12,614 nt of DNA from Clostridiales bacterium UBA1763. GTDB taxonomy: Bacteria > Bacillota > Clostridia > Oscillospirales > Oscillospiraceae. The notes beneath the pieces were generated by a model. The model searched no databases. It worked only from the letters and a program-made list of their open reading frames with translations, and was not told the origin of the DNA. The translations under genes and the position numbers were made by a program. Location of the stretch: NCBI GenBank assembly GCA_002314685.1, contig DCHB01000068.1, positions 1 to 12,614 on the forward strand. The letters are read 5' to 3'. Positions 1 through 6,344 of this stretch are shown in pieces; position 1 is the first letter of the stretch; each line of letters opens with the position of its first letter.

Positions 1-1265
1 ATATTGCGGTTTGCCATGTACTTTGCTATTGTTCCGCCGCCGCCCTGGTCAACCTTGCCGAGCTCGCTCATCTGCCACACAACGCCGTTTTCCTCAAATA
101 GCCTGCGGAGATGTGCGACAACCTCTGCCGAGGCATCGCTTGTACCCGACTTGCCTCTTGCGCCCGTAAACTTGCAAATTCCCATGCCGTAGTTGATCTT
201 TGCATCGTTGCGCTTTTCGTAAACCTCGGGATAGTTCGGGTCAAATGCCGCAGTTACATCCGCAGACAGGCAGAAGCTGTTTTCAAAGCAGTGCCTTAAT
301 TCCGCGCCCTGCTGTGCGCACAAATCCTCAACAAAAGCTTCAAACGCACTGCTCTGCATACCCGTTACGCCGTCCGAGCCCGTCTCCTCCTTGTCTGCAA
401 GAATGCAGATGCAGGTCTTTTCGGGCATATTAACCTCAAAAATCGCACGGAGCTCTGCAAATGCACAAACGCGGTCATCGTGTCCGTAGCCGCCTATGAG
501 TGAACGGTCAAGTCCGATTTCGCGCACCTCAAATGCGGGCACCGCGGTCAGCTCTGCGGATATGAAATCCTCCTCGACTATGCCGTAGCGGTCATTGAGT
601 ATGCTCATTATGCTGAGCTTAACTCTGTCCTTGCCCTCGTCGGCGTATGGCACACTGCCTATGAGTATATTGAGCCCCTCGCCCGTTATTCCCTCGGACA
701 TGGTCTTCTGCATCTGGTCCTTGCCGAGATGCGGAAGCAGGTCGGTTATTGCAAACTGCGGGTCATCGCTGTCGCGTCCGATTACAACATCAACAAGCTC
801 ACCGTTTTTGAGCGCAACAACGCCGTGAAGCTCAAGAGGTATTGCAACCCACTGATATTTCTTAATGCCGCCGTAGTAATGAGTCTTGAAAAATGCCATT
901 TCATCCGACTCATACAGAGGATTCTGCTTGAGGTCAATACGCGGTGCGTCAACATGGGCACCCGCTATTACACAGCCCTCGTTAAGCGATTTTTTGCCGA
1001 TTACGGCAAGCATGAGTGCCTTACCGCGGTTATTGCAGTAAATCTTATCGCCCGCTTTAAGCTCCATGCCGTATTTATACTCGACAAAGCCCGCCGCCTC
1101 CGCCTGCACTATTGCAAGCTTTACCGCCTCGCGCTCTGTGCGTGTCTCATTCAGAAAGCTCATATACTCGCGGCTGTAATCCTCAACCTTAATTCGCTCC
1201 TCGGTATCAATAAGGTCATAGCCGTGCTTCTGCTCATAAAACAGTCTGCTTCTTACATCATCCAT
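1..1265 (-). CDS. M18 family aminopeptidase (3' end cut by window edge)
   Basis: Metallo-aminopeptidase that would remove N-terminal residues from peptides in the cytoplasm, probably with two divalent metals as in other M18 enzymes. I read 421 residues before the window ends, so roughly the last 40 residues of a family of about 460 are missing. Visible M18 hallmarks, in order, are AGAHVDAPRIDLKQNP (metal-binding His and Asp) followed by FKTHYYGGIKKYQW, GGYGHDDRVCAF (bridging Asp), ADKEETGSDG (Glu-Glu) and SADVTAAFDP. The last His ligand would lie beyond the edge. The start ATG at 1265 overlaps the stop of the upstream tsaC-coaE gene by 8 bases and has AAGGAAG about 9 bases upstream, so translation is probably coupled. 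It most resembles the bacterial 'aminopeptidase 1' branch of M18. The family call is firm; substrate preference cannot be read from the sequence. Confidence 0.93.
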   Translation of the reverse strand, partial: MDDVRSRLFYEQKHGYDLIDTEERIKVEDYSREYMSFLNETRTEREAVKLAIVQAEAAGFVEYKYGMELKAGDKIYCNNRGKALMLAVIGKKSLNEGCVIAGAHVDAPRIDLKQNPLYESDEMAFFKTHYYGGIKKYQWVAIPLELHGVVALKNGELVDVVIGRDSDDPQFAITDLLPHLGKDQMQKTMSEGITGEGLNILIGSVPYADEGKDRVKLSIMSILNDRYGIVEEDFISAELTAVPAFEVREIGLDRSLIGGYGHDDRVCAFAELRAIFEVNMPEKTCICILADKEETGSDGVTGMQSSAFEAFVEDLCAQQGAELRHCFENSFCLSADVTAAFDPNYPEVYEKRNDAKINYGMGICKFTGARGKSGTSDASAEVVAHLRRLFEENGVVWQMSELGKVDQGGGGTIAKYMANRN

Positions 1266-2466
1266 TTTCAAGTACTTCCTTATATAGATTTTTGCATTTT
1301 TCGGCAAATGATTTCTCATCTGCGTTGTTACATAGGGAATAATCGCAATTTGCCTCAAAAAATTCATTGGGCTTTTGTGCGTTTATGCGCATCATTGCAT
1401 ATTCACAGCTTATGCCGTCTCTCTGCATTATACGCTCTGCCCTCACTGCTGTATCGGCTGTTATGCCTATAACCGCGGTGCATCTGTCTGCAATACCGCT
1501 TTCAATCAGCGCAATAGCGTCAATCGCCGCAAGCGTGCCGCCCTGCATCGCCCAGTCCTCTAAAAGTCTGTTGACCTCTCGGCTTATGTGGCTGTGGGTG
1601 ATTGAGTTTAGTTTACATAACTTTGCTTCGTCACTAAACACTACGGCACCGAGGTGCTTTCTGTCGAGCACTCCGTCACTGAATGCCTCGGGAAAGCTTT
1701 CTTTAATTTCGTTTGAAAGCTCAAGGTCGGTTTCGAGCATGGTGTGATAAAGCTCATCGCAGTCTATTATCAGTGCGCCGAGCTTATTAAGCTCATTTAA
1801 CGCCGTTGTTTTGCCGCCGCCCGTGCCGCCCGTGATGCCGATTACTGTGAGCTTTTCGGCGAGTGCCTTGCGTATTTCGCTCTCGGGCAGTGCCGCAGGT
1901 CTGAGTATTCTGTACGGTGCCTCGCTCATGTCAACAATCGTTGACTCAGTGCCTATACCGCACTCTCCGCCGTCTATTACTGCGGAAATTTTGCCGTCAA
2001 AGTAGCTCAGCACGCACTGTGCGTTTTTCGGACTCGGCTCACCCGAGGGGTTTGCCGACGGTGCGGCAAGGGGGAGCTTCGCTTTTTTAAGAAGCTCAAT
2101 AGTCATCGGGTGGTCGGGACAGCGGAGTGCAACCGTTGTACCGCCCGCCCGCACTATATCGGGGACAAGCTCCTTCGATTTAAGAACAATTGTGAGTGGT
2201 CCTGGCCAGAATTTTTCCGCAAGCGTCTTTGCCTGCTTCGGCACGTTTTCGCAATAGCGCTCCATTGCGCCGCTGTCGGGCACCATGAGTGACAGTGCCT
2301 TAATCTGCGGTCTGCCCTTGACCTCGTATATTTTCTCGACAGCCTCGGCATCAAGTCCGTTGCCCGCAAGCCCGTAAACCGTCTCTGTCGGTACTGCTAC
2401 AAGCTCACCCTGCGAAATCAGCCTTGCCGCCTCGTCGATATTTTCTTTTATTATCTTTGTTTTCAT
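1258..2466 (-). CDS. Fusion protein: threonylcarbamoyl-AMP synthase (TsaC/YrdC) + dephospho-CoA kinase (CoaE)
   Basis: One uninterrupted 402-residue frame with two enzymes. Residues 1-200 are a TsaC/Sua5/YrdC domain, which makes threonylcarbamoyl-AMP from threonine, bicarbonate and ATP for t6A37 of ANN-decoding tRNAs. Landmarks are PTETVYGL (26-33), KGRP (50-53), the AAPSANPSG loop (134-142) and STIVD (175-179). Residues about 207-402 are a P-loop kinase of the CoaE type, which phosphorylates dephospho-CoA in the last step of CoA synthesis. Landmarks are TGGTGGGKTT (212-221), DCDE (235-238), the AIALIESG segment (317-324), and RIMQRD followed by R..AQ (345-364). The usual HP after the lid helix reads HSH (291-293). 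Each half is near the length of the free-standing enzyme, and the linker is very short. The start lies 5 bases after the prfA stop with no clear ribosome binding site, so it probably depends on coupling to prfA. Domain identities are strong; that both halves are active is inference. Confidence 0.92.
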   Translation of the reverse strand: MKTKIIKENIDEAARLISQGELVAVPTETVYGLAGNGLDAEAVEKIYEVKGRPQIKALSLMVPDSGAMERYCENVPKQAKTLAEKFWPGPLTIVLKSKELVPDIVRAGGTTVALRCPDHPMTIELLKKAKLPLAAPSANPSGEPSPKNAQCVLSYFDGKISAVIDGGECGIGTESTIVDMSEAPYRILRPAALPESEIRKALAEKLTVIGITGGTGGGKTTALNELNKLGALIIDCDELYHTMLETDLELSNEIKESFPEAFSDGVLDRKHLGAVVFSDEAKLCKLNSITHSHISREVNRLLEDWAMQGGTLAAIDAIALIESGIADRCTAVIGITADTAVRAERIMQRDGISCEYAMMRINAQKPNEFFEANCDYSLCNNADEKSFAEKCKNLYKEVLENG

Positions 2467-2471
2467 GGCTT

Positions 2472-3536
2472 TTATGTCTGATTTTTCAGCTTTTCTGCTC
2501 TGTCTGCCGTCACGAGGGCATCTATTATCGGGTCTAAATCGCCGTTTATTACATTTGCGATGTTGAAGTTTCTGACATCGCCCGTGAGTCTATGGTCGGT
2601 CACGCGGTTTTGCGGGAAATTGTAGGTGCGTACTCTGTCGCTTCTGTCTCCCGAGCCGACCTGACTTTTGCGCTGTGCGGCGATTTCCGCGTTCTGACGC
2701 TCCTGCTCTGCCTCATAGAGCTTGGATCGCAGAATTTTCATTGCTCTGTCCTTGTTTTTGTACTGACTTCGCTCATCCTGACATTCAACCACAGTGCCCG
2801 TCGGCAGGTGGGTTATGCGAATTGCGCTTTCGGTTTTGTTGACGTGCTGACCGCCTGCTCCCGATGAACGGTAGGTGTCTATCTGCAGGTCATTGGGGTT
2901 TATTTCAAACTCAACCTCTTCAGCCTCGGGCAGCACGGCAACTGTCGCCGCGGAGGTGTGTATTCTGCCGCCCGACTCGGTTTCGGGCACGCGCTGTACT
3001 CTGTGACCGCCCGCCTCGAATTTAAGTCTTGAATATGCTCCCTCGCCCTCTACAACAAAGCTAATCTCCTTTATGCCGCCGAGCTCGGTCTCGTTGAGGT
3101 TGACAACGTCGATTTTCCAGCCCTTGCGTTCGGCGTACATGGAGTACATCCTATACAAATCGTAGGCGAAAAGCGAGCTTTCCTCACCGCCTACTCCGCC
3201 GCGGATTTCCATTATAACGTTTCTGCTGTCGTTTGGGTCTTTGGGCAGAAGCAAGAGCTTGAGCTCCTCCTCGAGTGTATCGCGCCTCTGCTTTGCCTCT
3301 GCATATTCCTCCTGCGCAAGCTGTTTAAGCTCGGGGTCGGACATCAGTGACTGCGCCTGCTCCATAGCATCAAGGCATGAGCAGTATTCCCCGTAAGCCG
3401 AGACGATGGGCTCAAGCTCCTTCATCTCTCTTGCGCATTTTGTATATGCGGCGGGGTCTGCGAAAATCTCACCGCTTTCCATGCGCTGCTGCATCTCGTT
3501 ATATTTATTTTCAAGCTGCTTTAATTTTGTGAGCAT
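2472..3536 (-). CDS. prfA: Peptide chain release factor 1
   Basis: Class I release factor that reads UAA and UAG in the ribosomal A site and triggers peptidyl-tRNA hydrolysis. It is 354 residues long, normal for the family. The anticodon-like tripeptide of RF1 is seen as PET (184-186) inside RVPETESGGRIHTSAATVAV, the form common in Firmicutes. The catalytic GGQ is at 228-230 in GAGGQHVNKTESA; this Gln is normally methylated by PrmC. The N-terminal 100 residues are helical and charged, as expected for domain 1. The start at 3536 has CGGAG 6-7 bases upstream and lies just behind a good promoter (3565-3593). The gene is followed after 5 bases by the tsaC-coaE fusion. No prmC lies next to it, unlike the common prfA-prmC-tsaC order. 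RF2 is excluded by the PET tripeptide in place of SPF. Confidence 0.97.
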   Translation of the reverse strand: MLTKLKQLENKYNEMQQRMESGEIFADPAAYTKCAREMKELEPIVSAYGEYCSCLDAMEQAQSLMSDPELKQLAQEEYAEAKQRRDTLEEELKLLLLPKDPNDSRNVIMEIRGGVGGEESSLFAYDLYRMYSMYAERKGWKIDVVNLNETELGGIKEISFVVEGEGAYSRLKFEAGGHRVQRVPETESGGRIHTSAATVAVLPEAEEVEFEINPNDLQIDTYRSSGAGGQHVNKTESAIRITHLPTGTVVECQDERSQYKNKDRAMKILRSKLYEAEQERQNAEIAAQRKSQVGSGDRSDRVRTYNFPQNRVTDHRLTGDVRNFNIANVINGDLDPIIDALVTADRAEKLKNQT

Positions 3537-3550
3537 AGGCTACTCCGAAA

Positions 3551-3564
3551 ATAGATTTATCTAT
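3551..3564. promoter_or_regulatory. Palindrome at prfA transcription start region
   Basis: ATAGAT-TT-ATCTAT, a perfect 6-bp inverted repeat directly downstream of the -10 box of the prfA promoter, so it spans the expected transcription start. The position would suit a repressor operator, but it may also be a chance AT-rich palindrome. Confidence 0.35.
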
Positions 3565-3593
3565 GTTATACCACAGTTTATTTGATATGTAAA
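3565..3593 (-). promoter_or_regulatory. Sigma-A-like promoter for prfA-tsaC/coaE-aminopeptidase
   Basis: On the minus strand: -35 TTTACA (3593-3588), a 17-base spacer, then -10 TATAAC (3570-3565). Each box differs from consensus at one base. It sits in the 62-base gap between the methyltransferase gene and prfA, the only sizeable gap among these five genes. No terminator is visible in the gap, so readthrough from the MATE/methyltransferase unit remains possible. Confidence 0.7.
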
Positions 3594-3598
3594 TTGTA

Positions 3599-4387
3599 TC
3601 AGCGCCGTCTCAGCTGCCAAAACGCAACTGCCGATGCCGCCGCGGCATTGAGCGAGTCAACGCCGTTTGACATGGGGATTTTCACGGTGTAATCGCAGTG
3701 CGATATTGTTTTTTCGCTCAATCCCCTGCCCTCGTTTCCGATGACTACCGCTAATTTTGACTCGTGCGACAGTGCCTCATCCTCTATGCTGACGGAATTA
3801 TCCGTCAGTGCCATTGCCGCAGTCTTAAAGCCCATGGCTTTAAGCTCAGCTATGCTCTCAATGCGTGTCCACGGGATTTGAAACACGGTGCCCATGCTCA
3901 CGCGCACCGCCCTGCGATACAGCGGGTCACAGCAGTTTTTGTTAAGGCACACGGCATCAAAGCCGAGTGCGGCGGCGGAGCGAAAAATTGCACCTATATT
4001 AGTGGGGTCTGCCAAATCCTCAAGCACAGCAACGCGGCTTGCGTTACTGCAAACCTCGTGTAAATCGGGCATAACGGGGCGCTTCATTGCGCAGAGTATG
4101 CCTCTTGTCAGCTCATAGCCCGTGAGGCTTGCCAACAGCTCGCTTTCACCCGTATATACGGGGATATTTCCGCATCGGGCAAGTATTTTACCCGCCTGAC
4201 CGTCGAGGTGTCTGCGCTCTGTCAGCATTGATACGGGCTCACAGCCGAAGTCGAGTGCATATTCAATCACCTTTGCAGTTTCCGCTATAAACACTCCGCT
4301 TTCTGCGCGAAGCTGTGCCTCGGTGAGCTTGCAATATGGCTTCAAGCCCTCGGCTGAAAGGTCGGTTATTTCAATAATTTCGGGCAT
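3599..4387 (-). CDS. TrmH/SpoU family RNA 2'-O-ribose methyltransferase
   Basis: SPOUT-class enzyme that moves a methyl group from S-adenosylmethionine to a ribose 2'-OH in rRNA or tRNA. In this 262-residue protein, an N-terminal substrate-binding region (about 1-100, with the FIAETAKVIEYAL segment typical of L30e-like domains) is followed by the trefoil-knot catalytic domain. Its three motifs are clear: LEDLADPTNIGAIFRSA (Asn and Arg of motif 1), VVIGNEGRGLS (motif 2) and KIPMSNGVDSLNAAAASAV (motif 3). It resembles RlmB/TsnR-like 23S rRNA methyltransferases, but the target base cannot be assigned. The start at 4387 is 1 base after the MATE stop, with AAAGGAG inside the end of the MATE gene, so the two genes are translationally linked. 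The pairing with a transporter looks like operon packing rather than shared function. Confidence 0.93.
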   Translation of the reverse strand: MPEIIEITDLSAEGLKPYCKLTEAQLRAESGVFIAETAKVIEYALDFGCEPVSMLTERRHLDGQAGKILARCGNIPVYTGESELLASLTGYELTRGILCAMKRPVMPDLHEVCSNASRVAVLEDLADPTNIGAIFRSAAALGFDAVCLNKNCCDPLYRRAVRVSMGTVFQIPWTRIESIAELKAMGFKTAAMALTDNSVSIEDEALSHESKLAVVIGNEGRGLSEKTISHCDYTVKIPMSNGVDSLNAAAASAVAFWQLRRR

Positions 4388-4388
4388 T

Positions 4389-5762
4389 TTAAGCTCCTTT
4401 TGCTTCCGTTTGAAGTTTGCGGAACATTTTTGTCAGCACTATTGCCGCGGCTATTGCAAGCACAAGCTCCGATACAAGCTGTGCGTATGCAAGACCGTAC
4501 AAGGGGTAAAGCTTATCGAGCACAAACAGTGCGGGTATTTCAAGCACAAGCTTTCTTGCCAATGCAAAAGCGAGCGATTTACCGCCCATTCCGCAGGACT
4601 GAAACACTGCAACGGCAATAAAATCGTAGCACAAAAACGGCAAGGCAAGGGTCATTGCACGCAAAAACCGTGTGCCGTAGGCAATTACATCGGCATCGTC
4701 TAAGAAGGTCTCGGTTACTACGCCTGAGAAGGCGCACAGCAATGAGGCAAGCACAACGATTATTGCCATGGAAATCTTAGTCGTGTAGCTTATCGATGCC
4801 CTCATGCGCTTAATATCGCCCGAGGCATAGTTATAGCTCACAAGCGGCATTATGCCCTGAGACAGCCCCATTGAAACATACACGGGCACAAGGCTTATCT
4901 TGTGGGATATTCCCATTGCGGCAACAGCCGCGGCGCTGTTATATGCCGCCGTGAAGTTGTTGAGGACGGTCATGCCCGTCACATTCAGCAGATTTTGAAT
5001 TGATGCGGGGATACCGACAACGCATATATCCTTTGCAATATCCGCCCTGAAAACGAACATTTTCGGATTGATGCAGACATAGGTTTTGCCTCTCTTGATA
5101 TACAGCAGAACAAGGTAATAAGCGCAGGCGAGACTGTTTGATATGAAGGTTGCAAGTCCCGCACCTGCCGCGCCCATATCAAGTCCCCACGGGAGAATGA
5201 ATATCGGGTCCAAGATTATATTCAGCACGCACCCACTCATTGTGCCTATGCTTGCGTGTAGCGATGCGCCCTCCGCCCTCACAAGATAGGACATTATCAC
5301 GTTCATAATAGCGGGCACCGCGCCGCAGGTGACTGTCCACATAAGGTACTCGGAGGTTGCCGTCCATGTTTCGCTATCCGCACCCAAAAGCTCAAGAAGC
5401 GGTGTCTTGAACACGGTACAGCCGAGTGCCATAAGTGCGCTGAATATAAGCGAGCAGTAAAATCCGAAGGCGGAGCTTTTATAAACCGTGTCGTAGTCCT
5501 TACTGCCGAGTGCGCGCGACATTTTGCTCGAGGTACCGACGCCGAATAGGTTTGTAACCGCGTTAAAGGCCAGCAGTACGGGTGCCGCAAGGGTTACACC
5601 CGCGTTTTGAATAGCATCATTCAGCTCACCGACAAAAAAGGTGTCAGCAAGGTTATACATTATCATCACAAGCGACGACAGCACGGTGGGGATGCACAGT
5701 GACGCCACCGCCTTGGGTATCGGGCTTGTTTCAAACAATTGAGTTTTATCCATGCTTTTCAT
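4389..5762 (-). CDS. MATE family multidrug efflux transporter (MepA-like)
   Basis: Integral membrane antiporter that exports cationic or aromatic compounds using a Na+ or H+ gradient. The 457 residues match the usual 440-460 and show about twelve hydrophobic segments. The N-terminus SPIPKAVASLCIPTVLSSLV followed by MYNLADTFFVG is the classic MATE first helix pair. The ALGSKDYDTVYKSSAFGFY loop and the mirrored second half (MGISHKISLVPVYVSMGLSQGIMPLVSYNY, in separate parts) support both MATE repeats. Two starts are possible: Met at 5762, preceded by TTGAGG at 8-9 bases, or Met at 5753; I prefer 5762. The gene has its own promoter and a structured leader upstream (5800-5857), and the methyltransferase gene follows after 1 base. 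The substrate is unknown; a guanidinium link would follow only if the leader is a guanidine riboswitch. Confidence 0.94.
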   Translation of the reverse strand: MKSMDKTQLFETSPIPKAVASLCIPTVLSSLVMIMYNLADTFFVGELNDAIQNAGVTLAAPVLLAFNAVTNLFGVGTSSKMSRALGSKDYDTVYKSSAFGFYCSLIFSALMALGCTVFKTPLLELLGADSETWTATSEYLMWTVTCGAVPAIMNVIMSYLVRAEGASLHASIGTMSGCVLNIILDPIFILPWGLDMGAAGAGLATFISNSLACAYYLVLLYIKRGKTYVCINPKMFVFRADIAKDICVVGIPASIQNLLNVTGMTVLNNFTAAYNSAAAVAAMGISHKISLVPVYVSMGLSQGIMPLVSYNYASGDIKRMRASISYTTKISMAIIVVLASLLCAFSGVVTETFLDDADVIAYGTRFLRAMTLALPFLCYDFIAVAVFQSCGMGGKSLAFALARKLVLEIPALFVLDKLYPLYGLAYAQLVSELVLAIAAAIVLTKMFRKLQTEAKGA

Positions 5763-5799
5763 TTATAAGCCTCAAATCAGTATTTACCGATAATCCGTT

Positions 5800-5857
5800 C
5801 TTCACGGGTCGTGCAAAGGTGTAGGCGCACCTAATGTCAGCCGAAAATCCCGTAAAG
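5800..5857 (-). ncRNA. Candidate cis-regulatory leader RNA (possible riboswitch) of the MATE gene
   Basis: On the minus strand, CTTTACGGG (5857-5849) pairs with CCCGTGAAG (5808-5800) over 9 bp with one G-U. Inside, AGGTG (5832-5828) pairs with CACCT (5821-5817) around the loop CGCCTA. A 16-base single-stranded 5' side (with CGGCTGACATT) and a shorter 3' side (TTGCACGA) flank it. The stem begins about 16 bases after the -10 box, so the transcript starts almost exactly at the fold, and 37 bases separate its end from the MATE start. GCCU in the loop can pair with AGGC overlapping the ribosome binding site (5772-5769), a possible kissing or pseudoknot switch. MATE genes of Clostridia are the known partners of the guanidine-IV (mepA) class. 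I cannot confirm that consensus from memory, so the class is a guess. Confidence 0.5.
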
Positions 5858-5872
5858 CTTGAATAATTGATT

Positions 5873-5901
5873 ATTTTATCATATCTTCATTTCCGATACA
5901 A
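5873..5901 (-). promoter_or_regulatory. Sigma-A-like promoter of the MATE-methyltransferase unit
   Basis: Minus strand: TTGTAT (5901-5896), a 17-base spacer, TAAAAT (5878-5873). The expected start is near 5866-5868, a few bases before the leader stem. A second possible -10, TATGAT, lies 5 bases upstream but has poor spacing. Confidence 0.6.
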
Positions 5902-5904
5902 CAG

Positions 5905-5941
5905 AAAAAGGCTTGCGGATTGATTATATCCCCAAGCCTTT
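5905..5941 (-). terminator. Intrinsic terminator, minus strand
   Basis: The 9-bp stem AAAGGCTTG/CAAGCCTTT (5907-5915 with 5933-5941) continues after one mismatch with GGAT/ATCC. Read on the minus strand the stem runs into TTTTT and then CTG. It would stop transcription arriving from the htrA-like gene and the repeat region just before the MATE promoter. Confidence 0.65.
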
Positions 5942-5993
5942 AATCTCGGTTATACGCTTCTGCGTGTTGTTATTGCCGTTGCCCGACCGGTGT

Positions 5994-6056
5994 GAGAGTG
6001 ATAAGTGATGAGTGATGAACTATGAGTGAAGAACGATGAGTGATGAGTGATGAGTG
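5994..6056 (+). repeat. Heptamer tandem repeat block 1
   Basis: Nine in-phase 7-bp units: GAGAGTG, ATAAGTG, ATGAGTG, ATGAACT, ATGAGTG, AAGAACG, then ATGAGTG three times. Variation is mostly at the last three positions (GTG or ACT). Confidence 0.9.
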
Positions 6057-6080
6057 TTCGGTGCAGACTATAAAATTTTG

Positions 6081-6117
6081 CCGTAGGGGTGAATGGAGCG
6101 TCAGCGTAATGAGCCCG
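6081..6117 (+). repeat. 37-bp dispersed repeat, copy A
   Basis: It begins CCGTAGGGGTGAATGG and ends AATGAGCCCG. It matches copy B (6306-6342) at 35 of 37 positions in the same orientation. Confidence 0.9.
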
Positions 6118-6121
6118 CCTT

Positions 6122-6156
6122 GCGAGTGATGAACTATGAGTGATGAGTGAAGAACT
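6122..6156 (+). repeat. Heptamer tandem repeat block 2
   Basis: Five in-phase units: GCGAGTG, ATGAACT, ATGAGTG, ATGAGTG, AAGAACT. They use the same unit types as block 1 and run directly into the 15-bp inverted repeat that follows. Confidence 0.88.
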
Positions 6157-6225
6157 TTGCGGTGTACCGATGTGTTAGGGGACATCTTAACTTTAGCAAA
6201 ATGTCACCGGTCGGAACACCGCAAA
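6156..6225. repeat. Nested inverted repeat (hairpin-forming)
   Basis: TTTGCGGTGTACCGA (6156-6170) pairs with TCGGAACACCGCAAA (6211-6225) at 14 of 15 positions. Inside, GACAT (6181-6185) pairs with ATGTC (6201-6205). No T-run follows on either strand, so it is not a standard terminator. It could be a processed RNA structure or the ends of a small element. Confidence 0.7.
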
Positions 6226-6261
6226 TAAGATTAGATTAAGCGTTAATTCAAGATTGAAAAC

Positions 6262-6287
6262 GGGGTCATTTCATTCCCCCCTACGGG
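6262..6287 (-). repeat. 37-bp dispersed repeat, copy C (inverted, internally deleted)
   Basis: On the minus strand it reads CCCGTAGGGGGGAATG then AAATGACCCC. This is copy B with the central 11 bases (GAGCGTTAGCG) missing and two further changes. With copy B it forms a strong hairpin: 6272-6286 pairs with 6306-6320 at 14 of 15 positions, and the loop contains a further AGCT/AGCT pairing. Confidence 0.8.
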
Positions 6288-6305
6288 TGCAAGCTGTATT
6301 TAGCT

Positions 6306-6342
6306 CCGTAGGGGTGAATGGAGCGTTAGCGAAATGAGCCCG
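6306..6342 (+). repeat. 37-bp dispersed repeat, copy B
   Basis: The same orientation as copy A, differing from it at two positions. It lies 3 bases from heptamer block 3 and its 5' half pairs with copy C. Confidence 0.9.
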
Positions 6343-6344
6343 TC

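Noticed and set aside
729..1472. A 247-codon open frame on the plus strand
   Set aside because: It lies opposite the M18 aminopeptidase and the CoaE domain, both with clear conserved motifs, and its protein has no recognisable features.
1840..1870. TsaC and CoaE as two separate genes joined by a missed stop or frameshift
   Set aside because: The frame is continuous, no in-frame Met with a ribosome binding site starts the kinase half, and both halves keep their motifs in the same frame.
5763..5870. TPP riboswitch in the MATE leader
   Set aside because: GGCTGACA followed later by ACCTTTG recalls the TPP core, but the other arm does not follow in the right order and the 58-base closed stem is too small.
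5970..6185. A 71-codon open frame on the minus strand across the repeat region
   Set aside because: Its peptide (SSLIVHHS-type repeats) is only the translation of the 7-bp tandem repeats, and it has no ribosome binding site.
5983..6214. A defined transposable element with 10-bp CCGACCGGTG terminal repeats
   Set aside because: The arms contain the palindrome ACCGGT, no target duplication flanks them, and a 10-bp match in this length could arise by chance; it is kept only as a remark.
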